A DNA stretch of 64,000 nucleotides, taken from the NCBI GenBank assembly GCA_905221605.1, contig CAJNDS010000791.1:372001-436000 (forward strand), given 5' to 3'. The position numbers and the translations under genes are program-made. The notes beneath the pieces were generated by a model. The model was given only the letters and a program-made list of their open reading frames with translations. It had not been told where the DNA came from and did no database searches. The stretch's first letter is position 1; every line of letters starts with the position of its first letter. Positions 10,565 through 21,795 of this stretch are shown here, piece after piece. Source of the DNA: Symbiodinium natans. Taxonomy: Eukaryota > Sar > Dinophyceae > Suessiales > Symbiodiniaceae.

Positions 10565-13500
10565 CGCGGGCTTCGGCCACGAAGCTGGCCTGCTCGAGCT
10601 CCCCCTTCTGGTACATCTCCATGACGATGTCCGCTCCTCCATTGCCCTAGACCCTAAACGTCCCCTGTTAGATCCCATGCTGGCCCAGCCAATTGGTTTG
10701 GATTTTTACGGTAAGGCTCCACAGCTTCAAAACCCCCTGGACTCCACTCCAAAACCGAACAACAAAACTCAGGACGGTGCGAGGTTGGTGGCTCCAAGCT
10801 CAGGCGCTGCCCAGCGTTGTCCCGTGGATTTTTCTTCTAGTCTGCGGGGGGCCGCTTTAAAAAGATGAGCCTGACTAGTGAAGGCACCAGCCCTGCACCA
10901 TGATTAACTAGATTAACTAATCGGGTCTATGGGTCGCGTTTGCAGGGACTCGAGTTCCCTTCCTCGAACATGCCCTGAAAGCGCAGGCGGCTAGGTCGCC
11001 CGGCGTTTTTGTTTAGAAATAAGTGCTCCAGCAGTTCCATCCCACATTTGCGGAAACCATCGCTTCAAAGGCTTCTGTCGCTGCTGTCGCTGCTTTGTCC
11101 AACTTCGTGTCCAGTGCGGCCAGTGCGGTCTCTTTCTTTGCATCATTTGCGTTTCCCAATCGCAGTGCCAATCAAAGGGCGCAGACTTGTCGCTTGTTGC
11201 ACGGGCCACCACAACCGCCACAGCGCTTGGCAGCATGAACCCGCCCGAAGGCGCAGCACATGATTCGAGCTTTGTGCTCAGGCCCGACAACCCGGAACCC
11301 GGGATTGAGACACAGTCGATCACAAGCATCGGCGTCTCAACGCGGAAGAGGACTCCAAAAGCGCCCGTGGCACAAATCCTGAGGCCCCCAATCAAAAACC
11401 CCATAATTCATAACTATAACTATAACTATAACTATAACTATAACTATAACTATATAACTATAACTCCCAGCCCTAAACACTGGCCAGCAAACTGCCCCAG
11501 CTCTTAACACGGCCAATGCCGCCTGATCCAACCTGATACCTTGCGCCCTCAGCCCTCTCCTCCAACCAGTTGTCCTGCAACGTACAGCTGCGGGATCCTG
11601 GGCCATGCAAGGACGCAGGCATATTAAAAGCCATGGGTTGTTTGGATACGTCGACCGTCACCAAGCCGGTAATCTCTCTAAACTGCAAAGCTCCACCACC
11701 CTGTGTGGTGTGCGGGGGAGTACATGGGTCCCATAATTAACTGACCTAGCGCCTGGGTCTTCAAGCCTGAGCTTCAAAACAAGCCTCAAGAACCCTGCAG
11801 CCAGAGACTGGGAATCGTGCGTGGGCCACTGGCCGAACTCCTTGACCGCCTGATGATGCCAAAGGTCCGGACATGCGCCCTAAAACTAACCCTAAACAGC
11901 GACAGGTTCAGTTCTAGGGCTCGCACTCTCCATGTCTGGTTCACGCAGTGCAAGTCAGAGGACCATTATATGACAATCTTCCATGATTCTACGGGGATTG
12001 CTCCTTTTGAGTAAGGAACCATGGACAGCAAGGGACCCCAACTTGAAACAAGACCCAGGTGGTCCATCCGTAGATGCGCTGCCAGGTTAAGGCTCCGTGG
12101 CCTCTCGAACGCCAGGGTTGTTCGCCTCGTCCAGGACGTTGACAGTCTCGTACGGCACACCTGTTGGGCTTAGCTCACTCTGTGCCCCAGGCTCCCTTCC
12201 CCGAGAGCTTGCAAAGTGTCGTTTTTCCCGAGAGGCCTCAGGCGCTAGCAGAACCCAAATAGTGCCCAAATAGTGCCGAAACTAGTGCCCGAAATAGTGC
12301 CTAAATGCACCCTTCATAGTGCCCAAATGCATTTCCGTTCTTGAAAAAGAAACTACTCATTTGGGCACTACGAAGGGTTCTATTCTGGGCATTATTTCGA
12401 GCATCATTTCAGGCACTATTCGGGCAGTAAGCCTTGAAGTGATCCTTGATTGAAATCTGTGAGTACCGATACCGATTCCCCACAGGTCACGGAAATAATC
12501 TCTACGGAACGTTCGCAGGGTACCACAATGTTGGTCTGTAGAATATTGTAGAAGCGCCGCCCTAATGGCACTAAAGCCTGAAACCTAGACTCAACGCAGA
12601 GCCCGACAATGACTAGAAACCCTTCCTAAGCGCACTCAGCAGTACTTTTTTTTTGGCGCGGGTTCCCGGGGGTTTGAGGATGGCTTGGCTGGAGGGTCCT
12701 GTAGTCCCAACGGTGCTCTAAACATTCAGGCTATAGATTTTCCCGTCAGAATTGGGTTACGATGATAAGGCCTCTCTAAGTAAACCTCTCCAAAAGCCAC
12801 ATGCTTGGCTCGTTTGCTTTGGGTGCCAGACTTGCCTATCTCCCGAAGCAGCCCAGATGTTCGAGCGGAAAAGCCGCACCTCACACTACCCCAGGGGTCT
12901 GGGGTTGAGGATCAAGGAGTTGAAGGCTTTGAACTTTTGATGCATTGCAGGACTGCAAGACTCGGCCGCCCAAAAACTGATCAACCAAGCGTGTGCGATG
13001 CCTTTTTCTATGTACCAACACTATGCCCCTTGACTGCACTTGCCAGCATCATTTCGAATCAGGGCAGCGGCACGTGCACTGTAGCGTCACTCGCAACATC
13101 CTGAACCCTTGCCCTGAACCCTACACCCTGTCACGACATGTCACGACCTATAAAGGCCTCAGGAAACCACGTGCGCAGACACTGTTTCGAGCGGGTCGGT
13201 TTTGTGGTCCCGCCGACTCTTGGACTGAGGGTTTTGATTTTGCGCGGTTCGAGCGAGCATCCGAGGTTTCGATGGGTTTTAGGGCTTCGGCAGGCTTCAG
13301 ATGCCGATGCTGCTAAAGAGGAGTCAGGCATCGTCTTGGCCACGCGGCAGGTGGCATCTTGCTTTCCGTTGACCATCTAAGATCGCTTTGCATGCAATGC
13401 AGATAAACTGGGAAGTTTGCCTTGCAAGGTGGGCCGGAGGAGAGTACCCCACAAGTTTGTGAACATGGAACTCGGCTTCCACGAGCTAATCGGTTCCTCA

Positions 13501-14095
13501 TCTTGATCGCCCCCCTAAACCCTCACTCTGTAAACCCTATCCGCCGACCCCAGCGGTAGCAGGGCGGCGTCAGTGAAGACCCCCCACCGCCCTCACCACC
13601 CTCACCCGCTCTCACAGCATGCTGCTCATGACACCTTGAATTGGAGTGTTTTTGCATTGTTTGGCTTCAGTGCATGCCCAAACCCCGCCACCCATCCCCC
13701 CCCCCCCCCTCCCCCCCCCCACCCCCCCCCCACCTCCCCCCACCCCCCCCCACCCCCCCACCCCCCCCCCACCCCCCCACCCCCCCACCCCCCCACCCCC
13801 CCCCCCCCCCCCACCCCCCCCACCCCCCCACCCCTCCTGTAGGCCTCGCCCCTGCCCCCTCCTGACCAATCTTTAGACCACCCTCACCACCCCCACCCCA
13901 CCCCCATCCCTTCCCTCCCACCCCCCCCCCCCCACCCCCCCCCCACCCCCCCACCCCCCCCACCTCGCCCCGACCCCCTCTCCGCCTGACCAATCTCCAG
14001 TGTTTAAGGAACAAGTTTCATGCCCCGTCCCTGACCGCCCTCACCGCTCTCACCGCCCTCACAACCCCCCCCCCGCCCCACCCCCCCACCCCAAA

Positions 14096-14138
<43 letters not shown>

Positions 14139-17100
14139 ACCCTGCTCCGGCCCTGACCAATCTCTAGTGTTTTAAGGATTCCAGTCCATGCCCGCACCCT
14201 CACCACTCTCACCGCTCTCATCACTCCCCCTCCCTATGCCCCCCAGTCCACCCCTCCCTGACACCAACCCTTTAGAAACCACCACCCCCCCGCCCCCCCC
14301 CATCCCTTCCCTCCTAGCCCTACCCCCTACTCCGCCCCTGACAAATCTTAGTTTGAAATCCACGCCCGCCCTAACCGCCTCCCCGCTCTCATCACTCCCC
14401 TGCCTCCGCCCCCAACTCCACCAACCCTCGACCGTCACCTCCCCTGTCCACCCGCCGCGCTCCACCCTGCCTTCCGCCCCAACCCTCTCACCAGAGCTGG
14501 TCAAATGAGTCAGGCCCCCCTTTCCGCCAGCCGCCCCCACCCTCTCCCACTCCCACTCCCTAACCCTCCCACCAACCCTCCCCAGCCCTCATCATTACCC
14601 CCTCCTCATCGCTTCTTCATCTCTATGCCCCCCAGTCCACCCCTGCCTTCCGCCCCCAACTCCCTAATCCGACACCAACCCTCTACCGTCACCCCCCACA
14701 CCCCCCACCCCCGCCGCCCCCCTTTCCACCCCCACCCACCCCCACCCCCCCCGCCCCCGCCCCCCCCCGCCTGCCCGCGCTCCACCCTGCCTTCCGCCCC
14801 AATGCGACTGTCTTGGGTCTGGGGTCGGCGGCACTGGCGGTAGCCATTAAATCGGGCAGCGCGAGGTCCCCAAAGGACCGAGCAAATGCGGACCTTTTAG
14901 CCGGGTCGTCCCGGGGAATAGCCTTGCTGGCCTCTGGCCTTCTGCGAAGCAGAATTAGGCCGGACGCCAGTGCCGCCGACCCCCGCGTGCCGCCGGTGAA
15001 CGGTTTTTTTTCGTGGTTTTTTGCGTCGCCACGGAGGCCCCCAGAGGGCGCGCATCATGAGCATCAGCGGGTCCAGCCCGGGACCCCCAGGCGCGCATCA
15101 GGAGCATCAGCGGCTCCCGGGGCGGGACCCCGGGGGCGCATCAGGAGCATGATGCCCCCCAAAGGGCGGGCATAAGCGACGTGTCTAAGCCCGGGGCTAG
15201 GAAAAAGGGAGTTTAGGGGCCTTATAAAGTGCTTAGAAACGTTAAGGGAGTCTAGGAGCCTCAAACGCTTAGAGATTTGAAGGGAGTTTGGGGGCCTGAA
15301 AATGCTTAGAAACTTAACGCTTAGAGATTTTAAGGGAGTTTAGGGGCCTCAACATGCTTAGAAACTGCTCGCCCCGGGCTTCTGCGTGCGCTGCCCGCCC
15401 ATGGGCGCAGCCCCTTAAAATAATAAAGCCCAGACTCCCATAAACCCTACATCCTGTAGAACTCGAAGCCCTAAACAGCCTGAAGACTTCCATCCCAAGC
15501 TGGATGCGGCCCGACGCCATTGACTCAACAAGGCGAGGCCCGCACTGAGGCATGGCTGGTGTGCCCTTCATGAACCTCGTTCAAAGAGTTTACCCCCAAA
15601 CCCTGCAACCCGAAGACGGAACCGAAAACCCTGCCGGCTTGGGGTTTGGAGTTCATCAGCCTTATTCTGGTCTACGCTAAGCCTAAACCCAACTGCTCTC
15701 AGAACCAGCTCCAAAAATGTTCGATCACTGGAGATGCTAAAGACGTCGCCAGCCAACAGTTTAAATCATGGCGTTAAGTTTAGCAGCTGAGTGTAGAGGC
15801 TCCAGGGAGGATTTCAGGATCTACACGCATTAGGGCCTATAGGGCTTTAGGATGCTTTAGGGGATTCGGGAGGTGTGTTGAAGGTTGGGTACGCCGGTTC
15901 TCTACAGCAGGGGTCAGGCCGAGGGCTTCCCAGAACCTGAGCATGAGCGGGGGCCGTAAGCCCTGAACCCTCAGAAACCTCAAGAGTCAAGAGCTGAACC
16001 CCAAAGTGCTGCTGAGGCCGAGGGACAAAAGGACTGGGTTCGACTCCACGGCAGTCCTTGCGCCCACGCGGTGTTTAGGGTTTTGGGTCTATTGTGGGGA
16101 CACATCTAACCCCTGAACTCTGAAATCTTACAGCAATAAAGCTCTAGACCCGGTTGGGGTCCTCACCGCGTCAAGCGCCTCAGCCATTGAGGCAATGCCT
16201 GGCAGAGTTGTGTGCTAAGGAGCTCGTTCCCAAGCCGGAAATTTACAGGGTTGAGTTGTACGGTTTCTGATGGGTTTTGGGGGTGGGATTGGGGGTGCTG
16301 AGTTTCAAGCAGCAAAGCAGCCAACACTGTGGAAGCAAGGAGCTTGCTTTTCGTTCGAGTTTGTTTAAGCCGGGGGCGGGGGGTGCCTTAGGCCAAAGAT
16401 CCAAATAAACTAGAGGCTCCCACCACAGAGAAGTGACGGTGGTTGTTTCAAACCAGGATCCTTGAGGAGGTCCAGGGGGGGGGTAGACCCAGAAATCCCG
16501 AATGATCAAAACGCTCCCAAATTACCTTCCCTTTTCCCGTTGAATTTAGGGATCCCTTAAACCAATGCAGGGGGGGTTGCAAGCTTTGTTGAGCTGAAGG
16601 TGCCCTCATGACTGAGCAGAAATCGAATCTCAGTACTCGGACCTTTCTGGGTAGCTTTCCCCGGAAGCCATCTACCTTCAAAACATCAATCGTGGGAATG
16701 TCCTCAAGTGCTAGGGCTTAGGGTCATGCCCCCAAACTGAGAGCTGGCGGCCTCCAACGCCGCCCAGGTTTAGCGAAGGCTTGGCCTCTCGAACATCTTG
16801 GCTTGGGCTTTGGGGTTAGGGTTCAGGTCTTTAGGTGACAAGATGGTTGGAGTCCGTTGAGAAAGAACCCGGCCCCCCAGGTTGTGCGAGCTTGTCCCTT
16901 TGGAACTCCAAAGCAAGCTCTTCAAACCCTCAGCCCCAGCTCATGGAAAGCAACAAGAAGAACATGCATCGCACCCACGGCACTAAAAACATCTAAAAAA
17001 AACCCAGTTCAGCGCTGTCGGATCCTCCCAGTCGGTGGAACATGAAGGTGACGTTGCCCCCGCCCACCCCTCTGCCCTCAGGGCAACCCTACCTCAACAT

Positions 17101-20100
17101 CCCTCAAGCCAGCGTTTCCTACATTAAAGCATTTAACCCCAGCCAAGACCTCCAATATTCAAGACACCGGAAGCGGCCTGTGCCCCGCGGCTTCTCCACC
17201 GCGGGTCCGCACCCGCGGCATTCTCGGGCAGGTTCCTCAACAGTGAGAGGCTTAGGGCTATAGGGGCTACATGGTCTGGGGGCTTCGAGGATGAGGGCAG
17301 CATTATAGTACACAGTAAAACTGCCGGCCGATGTTCAGGGTTGGCTGCCCACGATGCACAAAATCTTGCGCTCCTCTTCGTTTAAATGAATTTTCAAGAG
17401 TACTGCGGCTTTCGGCCGACTTTTCACGCTGGCTGCCCGCGATTCTTCCTATCCCCTTCGTTTTCATTTAAACTCAAGTTCAAGAGAACTGAGGCTTCCG
17501 GCTGACTTTTCAGGTTGGCTGGCCGCGACGCACAAAAATCTCGCTCTCGGCTAAACATAGTGAATAGTAAACGAGTAACACGGCTGGCCGACATTCAGGG
17601 TTGGCTGCCCACGATGAAACAATCTTCATCTCCTCTTCGTTTTCCAGCCGAGAGCGAGATTTGTTGCATCGCGGGCAGCCAACCTGAAAAGCTGGCCGAA
17701 AGCCTCAGTTCTCTTGAGTTTCAATCGGCCAACAGTTTACTATTTTACGATTCAGTATTTCCAGTCGAGAGCGAGATGTTTCGCATGCCAGGCAGCCAAC
17801 CTGAAAAGTCGGCCGGAAGCCTCAGCTCTTTGGAGTTGTACTTACAACAAGCCTGCATGTCGGCCAGCTTTTTGCATTTCGGCCAACCGCATCCCGTTCA
17901 AAATCCCAATAATGCAGGAAAGTACGTCTTGGGCAGACTGTCACGACATGGAGCGCACTAGACCGTGGGGGGAGCCCAGCCCTGGGCCTCAAAAGGGGTC
18001 TCAGCCAGTAAGCCCCATGACCGCGAAACTTCCTAAGCCCGTAAACCCCTACAGCCAAAAAACCCTGAAACCCTAAGTGCAAAAACCACCGAAACCCCTA
18101 AGCCCCTAAACCTGAATCCCCCCCAACTCCCTAAACCAGCTCTGAGGCTGGCGCCCGACTGGGATCTCCCCGCCGTCTGCCAGGTGGTCCTGCACAGCTG
18201 AAGATTGAGGTAGAGTCTTTCAGGCCCCTGCAGTAGGGTCAGTAGGGTTAGGGACTAAGGTTCTCTGGAGCTTTGGGTCCACATTCAGAGTTCAGGGGCT
18301 TAGGCTGGGATTAAAGTTCAGGCCAAAGTGTCTTGAGGTGTCTTGGGGTCAGTGTAGGCTTCGGGATTTTAGGGCATTGTGGGGGCCAAGGCGGCCAAGG
18401 GCTGAAGTGGGTTGGCCTTGGGTCGGTCCTGTGGCCTAAGGCAAGCTCCCAAAACAGCCCAAGAAAATGGCCACTCTCTCTTCACATGATGTAAGCTCTC
18501 TGGCCAGCACCTTTGGCTCACTGACACCGGTGCGAAGGTTGATGCTTACCTTGGAACCTACATTCACTATGTACATCCCACCCCAAAATGGCCAGTCCAA
18601 GGCCCTGCCAGCTTAATCATCCCCAAGCACGGCTCTACAGTGGGAACAAATGAAGGACTCCAGAACCTAAAGTACTGAACCCTAAACGGGCAACCAGAAC
18701 CCCTAACCCACATACGGCCCACGAGCACCGTAAGATTCAGCCCTAAACGGCCCCAGACATCGCCAAAGCCCTACTTAGCCCTCCAACCCTGCCCTGAACC
18801 CCCTCTCAGCGCCCATGCCTTGAGCCAGAACTCCCAAGTCTGCTTCAGGACCTCCTTGGACTCATCGGGCAATTCGATGCACCTCACCTCTGCTGGATTT
18901 TAAAAAGGAGGGGGGTTCCGGTTTCGGGTTTAGGATTCTAAGATTTGGTTGATCGTGTAAGAGGGGCAAAGGGTTTTCAGGAATAGGATTGCTGCTCGGG
19001 TTCTGTTTTGGGTGTTCAGGGTCTCTGGCAGGTTGAAAGAGGATGGCTTCAGCTATGGGGTTTAGGTAATGGCAACGGTCTGGGGTTTGAGAACCGTTTG
19101 GTGGGGAGTCGTTAAGAACCCCCTTCGGGAGCATTGGGGCCAAGGCTGCCAAGAGAACGAACTGGGTCTGCAAGCATCCAGTATAAGATGCGTTTGGAGC
19201 CCAAAAAAGCATCTTTTCAATCCTCCAACAGCCTACCGAGTCCACGCATTAGCCTTTTTCAGCCCGGGGTCGCAGATATCTTGCCGGTGTTGCTTAGGGT
19301 TTCTGAACCTGCTTCAAACTCAACGCAGCTAGTCCATGCCTTCTTCTTTGGTTCTTTCCCCAAAGCTCTATACATACCCACATCTTAGCCCCAAGACCCA
19401 AACAAATCCCCTAACAAACTCCTGACCTGAGAGCCCTTCCATGCCCCGCAATTCCAGGCAACCCTGCTGACGCGATGAGGTCGGTTGCCTGGCTTAGTTT
19501 TGCGGGTGCAGGGTCCGCAAACTGCAAAATCGAAAAGTACGGTTCAGGATTGTTGAAGCTAGGGCGGGCTCCACACGTTTCGACATGTAGGTGCAACTCA
19601 GGGGCGCATCACTTTCCGACCTTCTGCACTTTTACATCCGAGTCAGCAACTCACCTATAGGGAAACAAAGGCACGAACTTGGAGCCCTAAAGCCTGAAAC
19701 GGGCCTAAACCCTACATGCCCGACACCCCAAAATCCCCAAAAATCACGGCGCAGCAGCCTCTGGGAGTCCGATGGCCTTGGCATGGTTCTCGATGTTCTT
19801 CTGGATGTTCCTCAGCTTGGGGGGCTTAGGCTTCTCGGGTCCTGGGGTCCTGGGGTCTTAGGGTTCGAGGGTCCTAGGGTCATAGGGTTTAGGGTTGAGG
19901 GTGCTGGAAGGCAGTGTGGCTTCGGGGTTCGGGTTGAAGGGTTTGGAACATTGTATCGAGGGGAGTAAGGGGCAACAAAGCCGAAACCCTGTCCCTTAAC
20001 CCCTATGAGCTCCGCTTGCTCTGACGAACTCTATCATCCCCAAAACTAGGTCCACGACGAACCCCCACCCCCCTTGAATGAAAACCCAAACAAACCCGAA

Positions 20101-20222
20101 AACCCCCAAGTCCGGCTTCTGATTCAGGCCCTGACTTGCTCAGCCCAATGTACTGCAGCCGCTCGCCCGAGTCGTACACGGCATACACCCCCATCTCCTC
20201 GTAAGATCTGCTTAGGGCTTCC
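10565..20222 (-). CDS. GIY-YIG / monothiol glutaredoxin fusion (GRXS16-like)
   Basis: The protein joins an N-terminal GIY-YIG domain to a monothiol glutaredoxin domain, the architecture known from plant chloroplast GRXS16. In that family the glutaredoxin part handles iron-sulfur clusters and thiol redox, and the GIY-YIG part has a nuclease fold. Exons in coding order: 20136-20222, 19753-19810, 18813-18887, 18137-18189, 15511-15575 (or 15540-15575), 12102-12160, 11821-11849, 11560-11597, 10565-10636. Phases agree across 20136/19753, 18813/18137, 12102/11821, 11821/11560 and 11560/10565. Recognisable stretches are GVYAVYDSGERLQYIG, KGTPAMPQCG, VPYETVNVLDE, IPQLYVAGQLVGGADIVMEM. Donors are GT, GC and GA. 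The start codon, any plastid transit peptide, the segment between 18137 and 15575, and the true stop were not found. Confidence 0.88.
11408..11464 (+). repeat. (TAACTA)n microsatellite in intron
   Basis: Eight or more copies of the hexamer TAACTA, with one TATATAACTA irregularity near the right end. It is intronic to the glutaredoxin fusion gene. Confidence 0.9.
12245..12430. repeat. Hairpin built from AATAGTGCCC units
   Basis: The left half has five to six tandem copies of CAAATAGTGCC-type units; the right half has the inverse complement (GGGCACTA, GGGCATTATTT, GGCACTATT). The two halves can fold on each other around a short AT-rich centre near 12345. The hairpin lies in an intron about 85 bp upstream (in gene direction) of exon 12102-12160. 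Confidence 0.8.
13541..14831. repeat. Poly-C-rich satellite with inverted 11-bp ends (copy B)
   Basis: The block starts with CCGCCGACCCC (13541-13551) followed by ...GTGAAGACCC, the same head as at 2009, and ends with GGGGTCGGCGG (14821-14831). The interior is C-runs interrupted by CACC, with four copies of a CTGACCAATCT marker (13862, 13986, 14153 and degenerate 14341). A TTTTGCATTGTTTGGCTTC segment near 13650 resembles the GTTTTGGCATTG marker of copy A. The block lies in the intron between glutaredoxin exons 15511-15575 and 12102-12160. Confidence 0.85.
14821..14983. mobile_element. Inverted-repeat element (MITE-like), copy B
   Basis: Perfect 19-bp inverted ends GGGGTCGGCGGCACTGGCG (14821-14839) and complement (14965-14983). 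The interior is nearly identical to copy A at 5631-5795, with single-base length changes. Confidence 0.65.
14984..15425. repeat. Conserved tail of the composite repeat, copy B
   Basis: Near-identical to 5796-6216, plus a 24-bp segment (GCGACGTGTCTAAGCCCGGG and neighbours) absent from copy A. It ends at the same CCTTAAAATAATA sequence, 85 bp before the glutaredoxin active-site exon. Confidence 0.85.
17320..17840. repeat. Direct and inverted repeats of a GGTTGGCTGCCCGCGATGC module
   Basis: A module of roughly 85 bp with TTTTCAGGTTGGCTG, CCCGCGATGC and AAATCTCGCTCTCGGC occurs as about four direct copies from 17320 to 17640 and two inverted copies (GCCGAGAGCGAGAT ... GGGCAGCCAACCTGAAAA) from 17645 to 17825. 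It is intronic in the glutaredoxin fusion gene. Confidence 0.75.
18137..20222 (-). other. Exons of the GIY-YIG domain of the fusion gene
   Basis: Exon 20136-20222 carries GVY...YIG, the two signature strands (GVY in place of GIY). Exon 19753-19810 continues NIQKNIENHAKAIGLPEAA, exon 18813-18887 VRCIELPDESKEVLKQTWEF then WLKAW, exon 18137-18189 DHLADGGEIPVGRQPQS. This follows the order of plant GRXS16 N-termini, where a NI-helix, a Glu-Pro-Asp-Lys segment, a Trp-rich helix and a G-x-x-P-x-G turn occur. The 5' border of the first exon is uncertain: GAG|GAGATG near 20187 is an alternative acceptor. Confidence 0.85.
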
Positions 20223-20886
20223 CTGCATTTGCTGCAAAGCCCCCTGCAACTTCTCCTCATGACAAGCTCGAGATCGGTGCATGCTCTTCAATTTGATAGC
20301 ACCGAAAGCCTTCCTACGTGGCAGTCCAAACGGGTGGGGGCAATGATGTCCACCTTTGCAAATGCCGTGGTACAGCTTCAAGATTTTGCACATTGTAACC
20401 TCCAGCCTCCATGTTTTCAGGAATGCCTGTCGAGTGGAAACCAAGATTGATTGTTCTTCCTTGGCAACCATTTGCCCCTCGTTCACTACACTCGAGAGCA
20501 CGCGCGCCTGAGTCTAAGTAACATCCACACATCTCGCTAAGTTGCTACAGCGAAAAAGCGTGTCAACGTGTATGAATAGAAGCTGAGGCGCCTTGAGACT
20601 TGAGACTCAAGGATCAAGAGTGGGCGTGCACGGAGGCACTGCTAACTGATTTCTGTCAGTTTGGCCTATTTGTTTGGACTTTTTTCCTGGACCGCTCTGG
20701 CAAGTGGGTCTCGGCCGCCCCTGCAACGTAAGAATATCTGGATACAAGTAAGCAGACATCTGTGTTGCCGATGGTTTGCCCTTTGAGCATGCCAGGTCCT
20801 CATGCACAACATGCTTGTTTTCCCACTGCATTCTAGGGTTTCAAGGTGGTCCAGGGCTTCAGGGTTTCTAGGGCCTTTAGACGAGG

Positions 20887-20950
20887 CTGTCCTCAGGAAG
20901 CGCCGACACATCCGGCTCACCGGAGAGGACGTCCACGCCGGTCATGAAAA
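20887..20950 (-). CDS. Candidate exon, product unknown
   Basis: After a CCAG acceptor the minus strand reads FMTGVDVLSGEPDVSALPED with strongly GC-ending codons and a GC donor after GAGGACA. The plus strand is also open but less protein-like. It may be a 5' exon of the glutaredoxin fusion gene, 660 bp upstream of its GIY-YIG exon, or the 3' end of the next gene. Confidence 0.4.
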
Positions 20951-21775
20951 CTGGTGCCTGAGTGCAGTTGTTAACGAAGGAGAAGCTTCTTGGATTCAGA
21001 GCCTGGCCTGATGCTACTCATGTCGGGCTTGCCCTGCTTAAGCCGGCTTGGCCTTCTAAGCGAGAGTACTCCCGCCTCGGACAGCGTCGGCACTTCCTGA
21101 GAGCGAGGAATGTCGGCAATGGAGGGTTGGAACTTGGGACGTTTTTGCTTGGAGGTGGGGGGATTTGCTGATTGCCTTTCCAGAAGCTTCATCACAAGGT
21201 GTGTTGTCGCCTCTGCTGAGCTCCATGAGCGCTTTACACTCGCGATAGATCTGAAACCCGCCCTGCCCAAACTTCGGAGGGAACGCTGATTTTGCTTTGC
21301 TGGGCCTTAATGTTGGACTGTCTTTAGTAGATGGGACCACTATTATGCGATTTTCCGCTCGGCCTATACCATTGTTTAGGGGGGGTTCACAATTATGCGA
21401 TGTTGTCCCGGCTGGGGTCGAAGGGCGGTGGGCCGGGGAGCCAGAAACTAAAAAACAGTTTTGAATAAGAAACTCCGGATTTTTTGGTGTCCAGCCTTAT
21501 TTAAATTCCTTGTAAAATTTCATTATGAAACAGGCCCCCAAACAATTTTCCGAGGGAGTAGCCCACGAGCTGCCCTGATTCGCTTTAGCAAGTTGTTTCG
21601 GTGGTCCGCATTAATGCGGAGCCCCGGCGACCGTGGAGCTACAAAGCCTGGAAAGCTTAGACCCTCAAGCTTCAAGGCTTCCCCTCAACCCTCGACCCCT
21701 AGCCGCCCTACCCCCAGCCCCCGTCCCAGCCCCGTCCCAGATTATTAAGGATCCCCGAAAACCCCAAAAGTGTTT

Positions 21776-21795
21776 GGGGGGGGGGGGGGGGGGGG
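21776..21795 (+). repeat. Run of 20 G
   Basis: Uninterrupted G20 followed by CGCCCCC. It is prone to sequencing error and G-quadruplex formation. Confidence 0.9.

Larger units (their letters stand above)
10565..15575 (-). other. Exons of the monothiol glutaredoxin domain
   Basis: Exon 15511-15575 gives FMKGTPAMPQCG, the active-site loop. Exons 12102-12160 and 11821-11849 give VPYETVNVLDEANNPGVRE and AVKEFGQWPT, exon 11560-11597 IPQLYVAGQLVGG (cis-Pro and glutathione-binding region), and exon 10565-10636 GADIVMEMYQKGELEQ with a short extension ASFVAEAR. Family members usually continue the active site as CGFS; here the frame reads CGPRLVESMAS if not spliced, or is cut by a GC donor right after CG. 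Confidence 0.88.

Noticed and set aside
11020-11180. Minus-strand helical frame NANDAKKETALAALDTKLDK
   Set aside because: It lies between two phase-joined glutaredoxin exons and cannot be part of that gene; no partner exons were found, so it is kept only as a possibility.
12780-12830. Minus-strand QTSQACGFWR, resembling a glutaredoxin CGFS site
   Set aside because: Poor codon bias and no fitting splice phase; the exon at 15511-15575 with KGTPAMPQCG fits the domain far better.
13573-14843. Poly-Pro and poly-Gly open frames
   Set aside because: They are produced by C-runs of copy B of the satellite.
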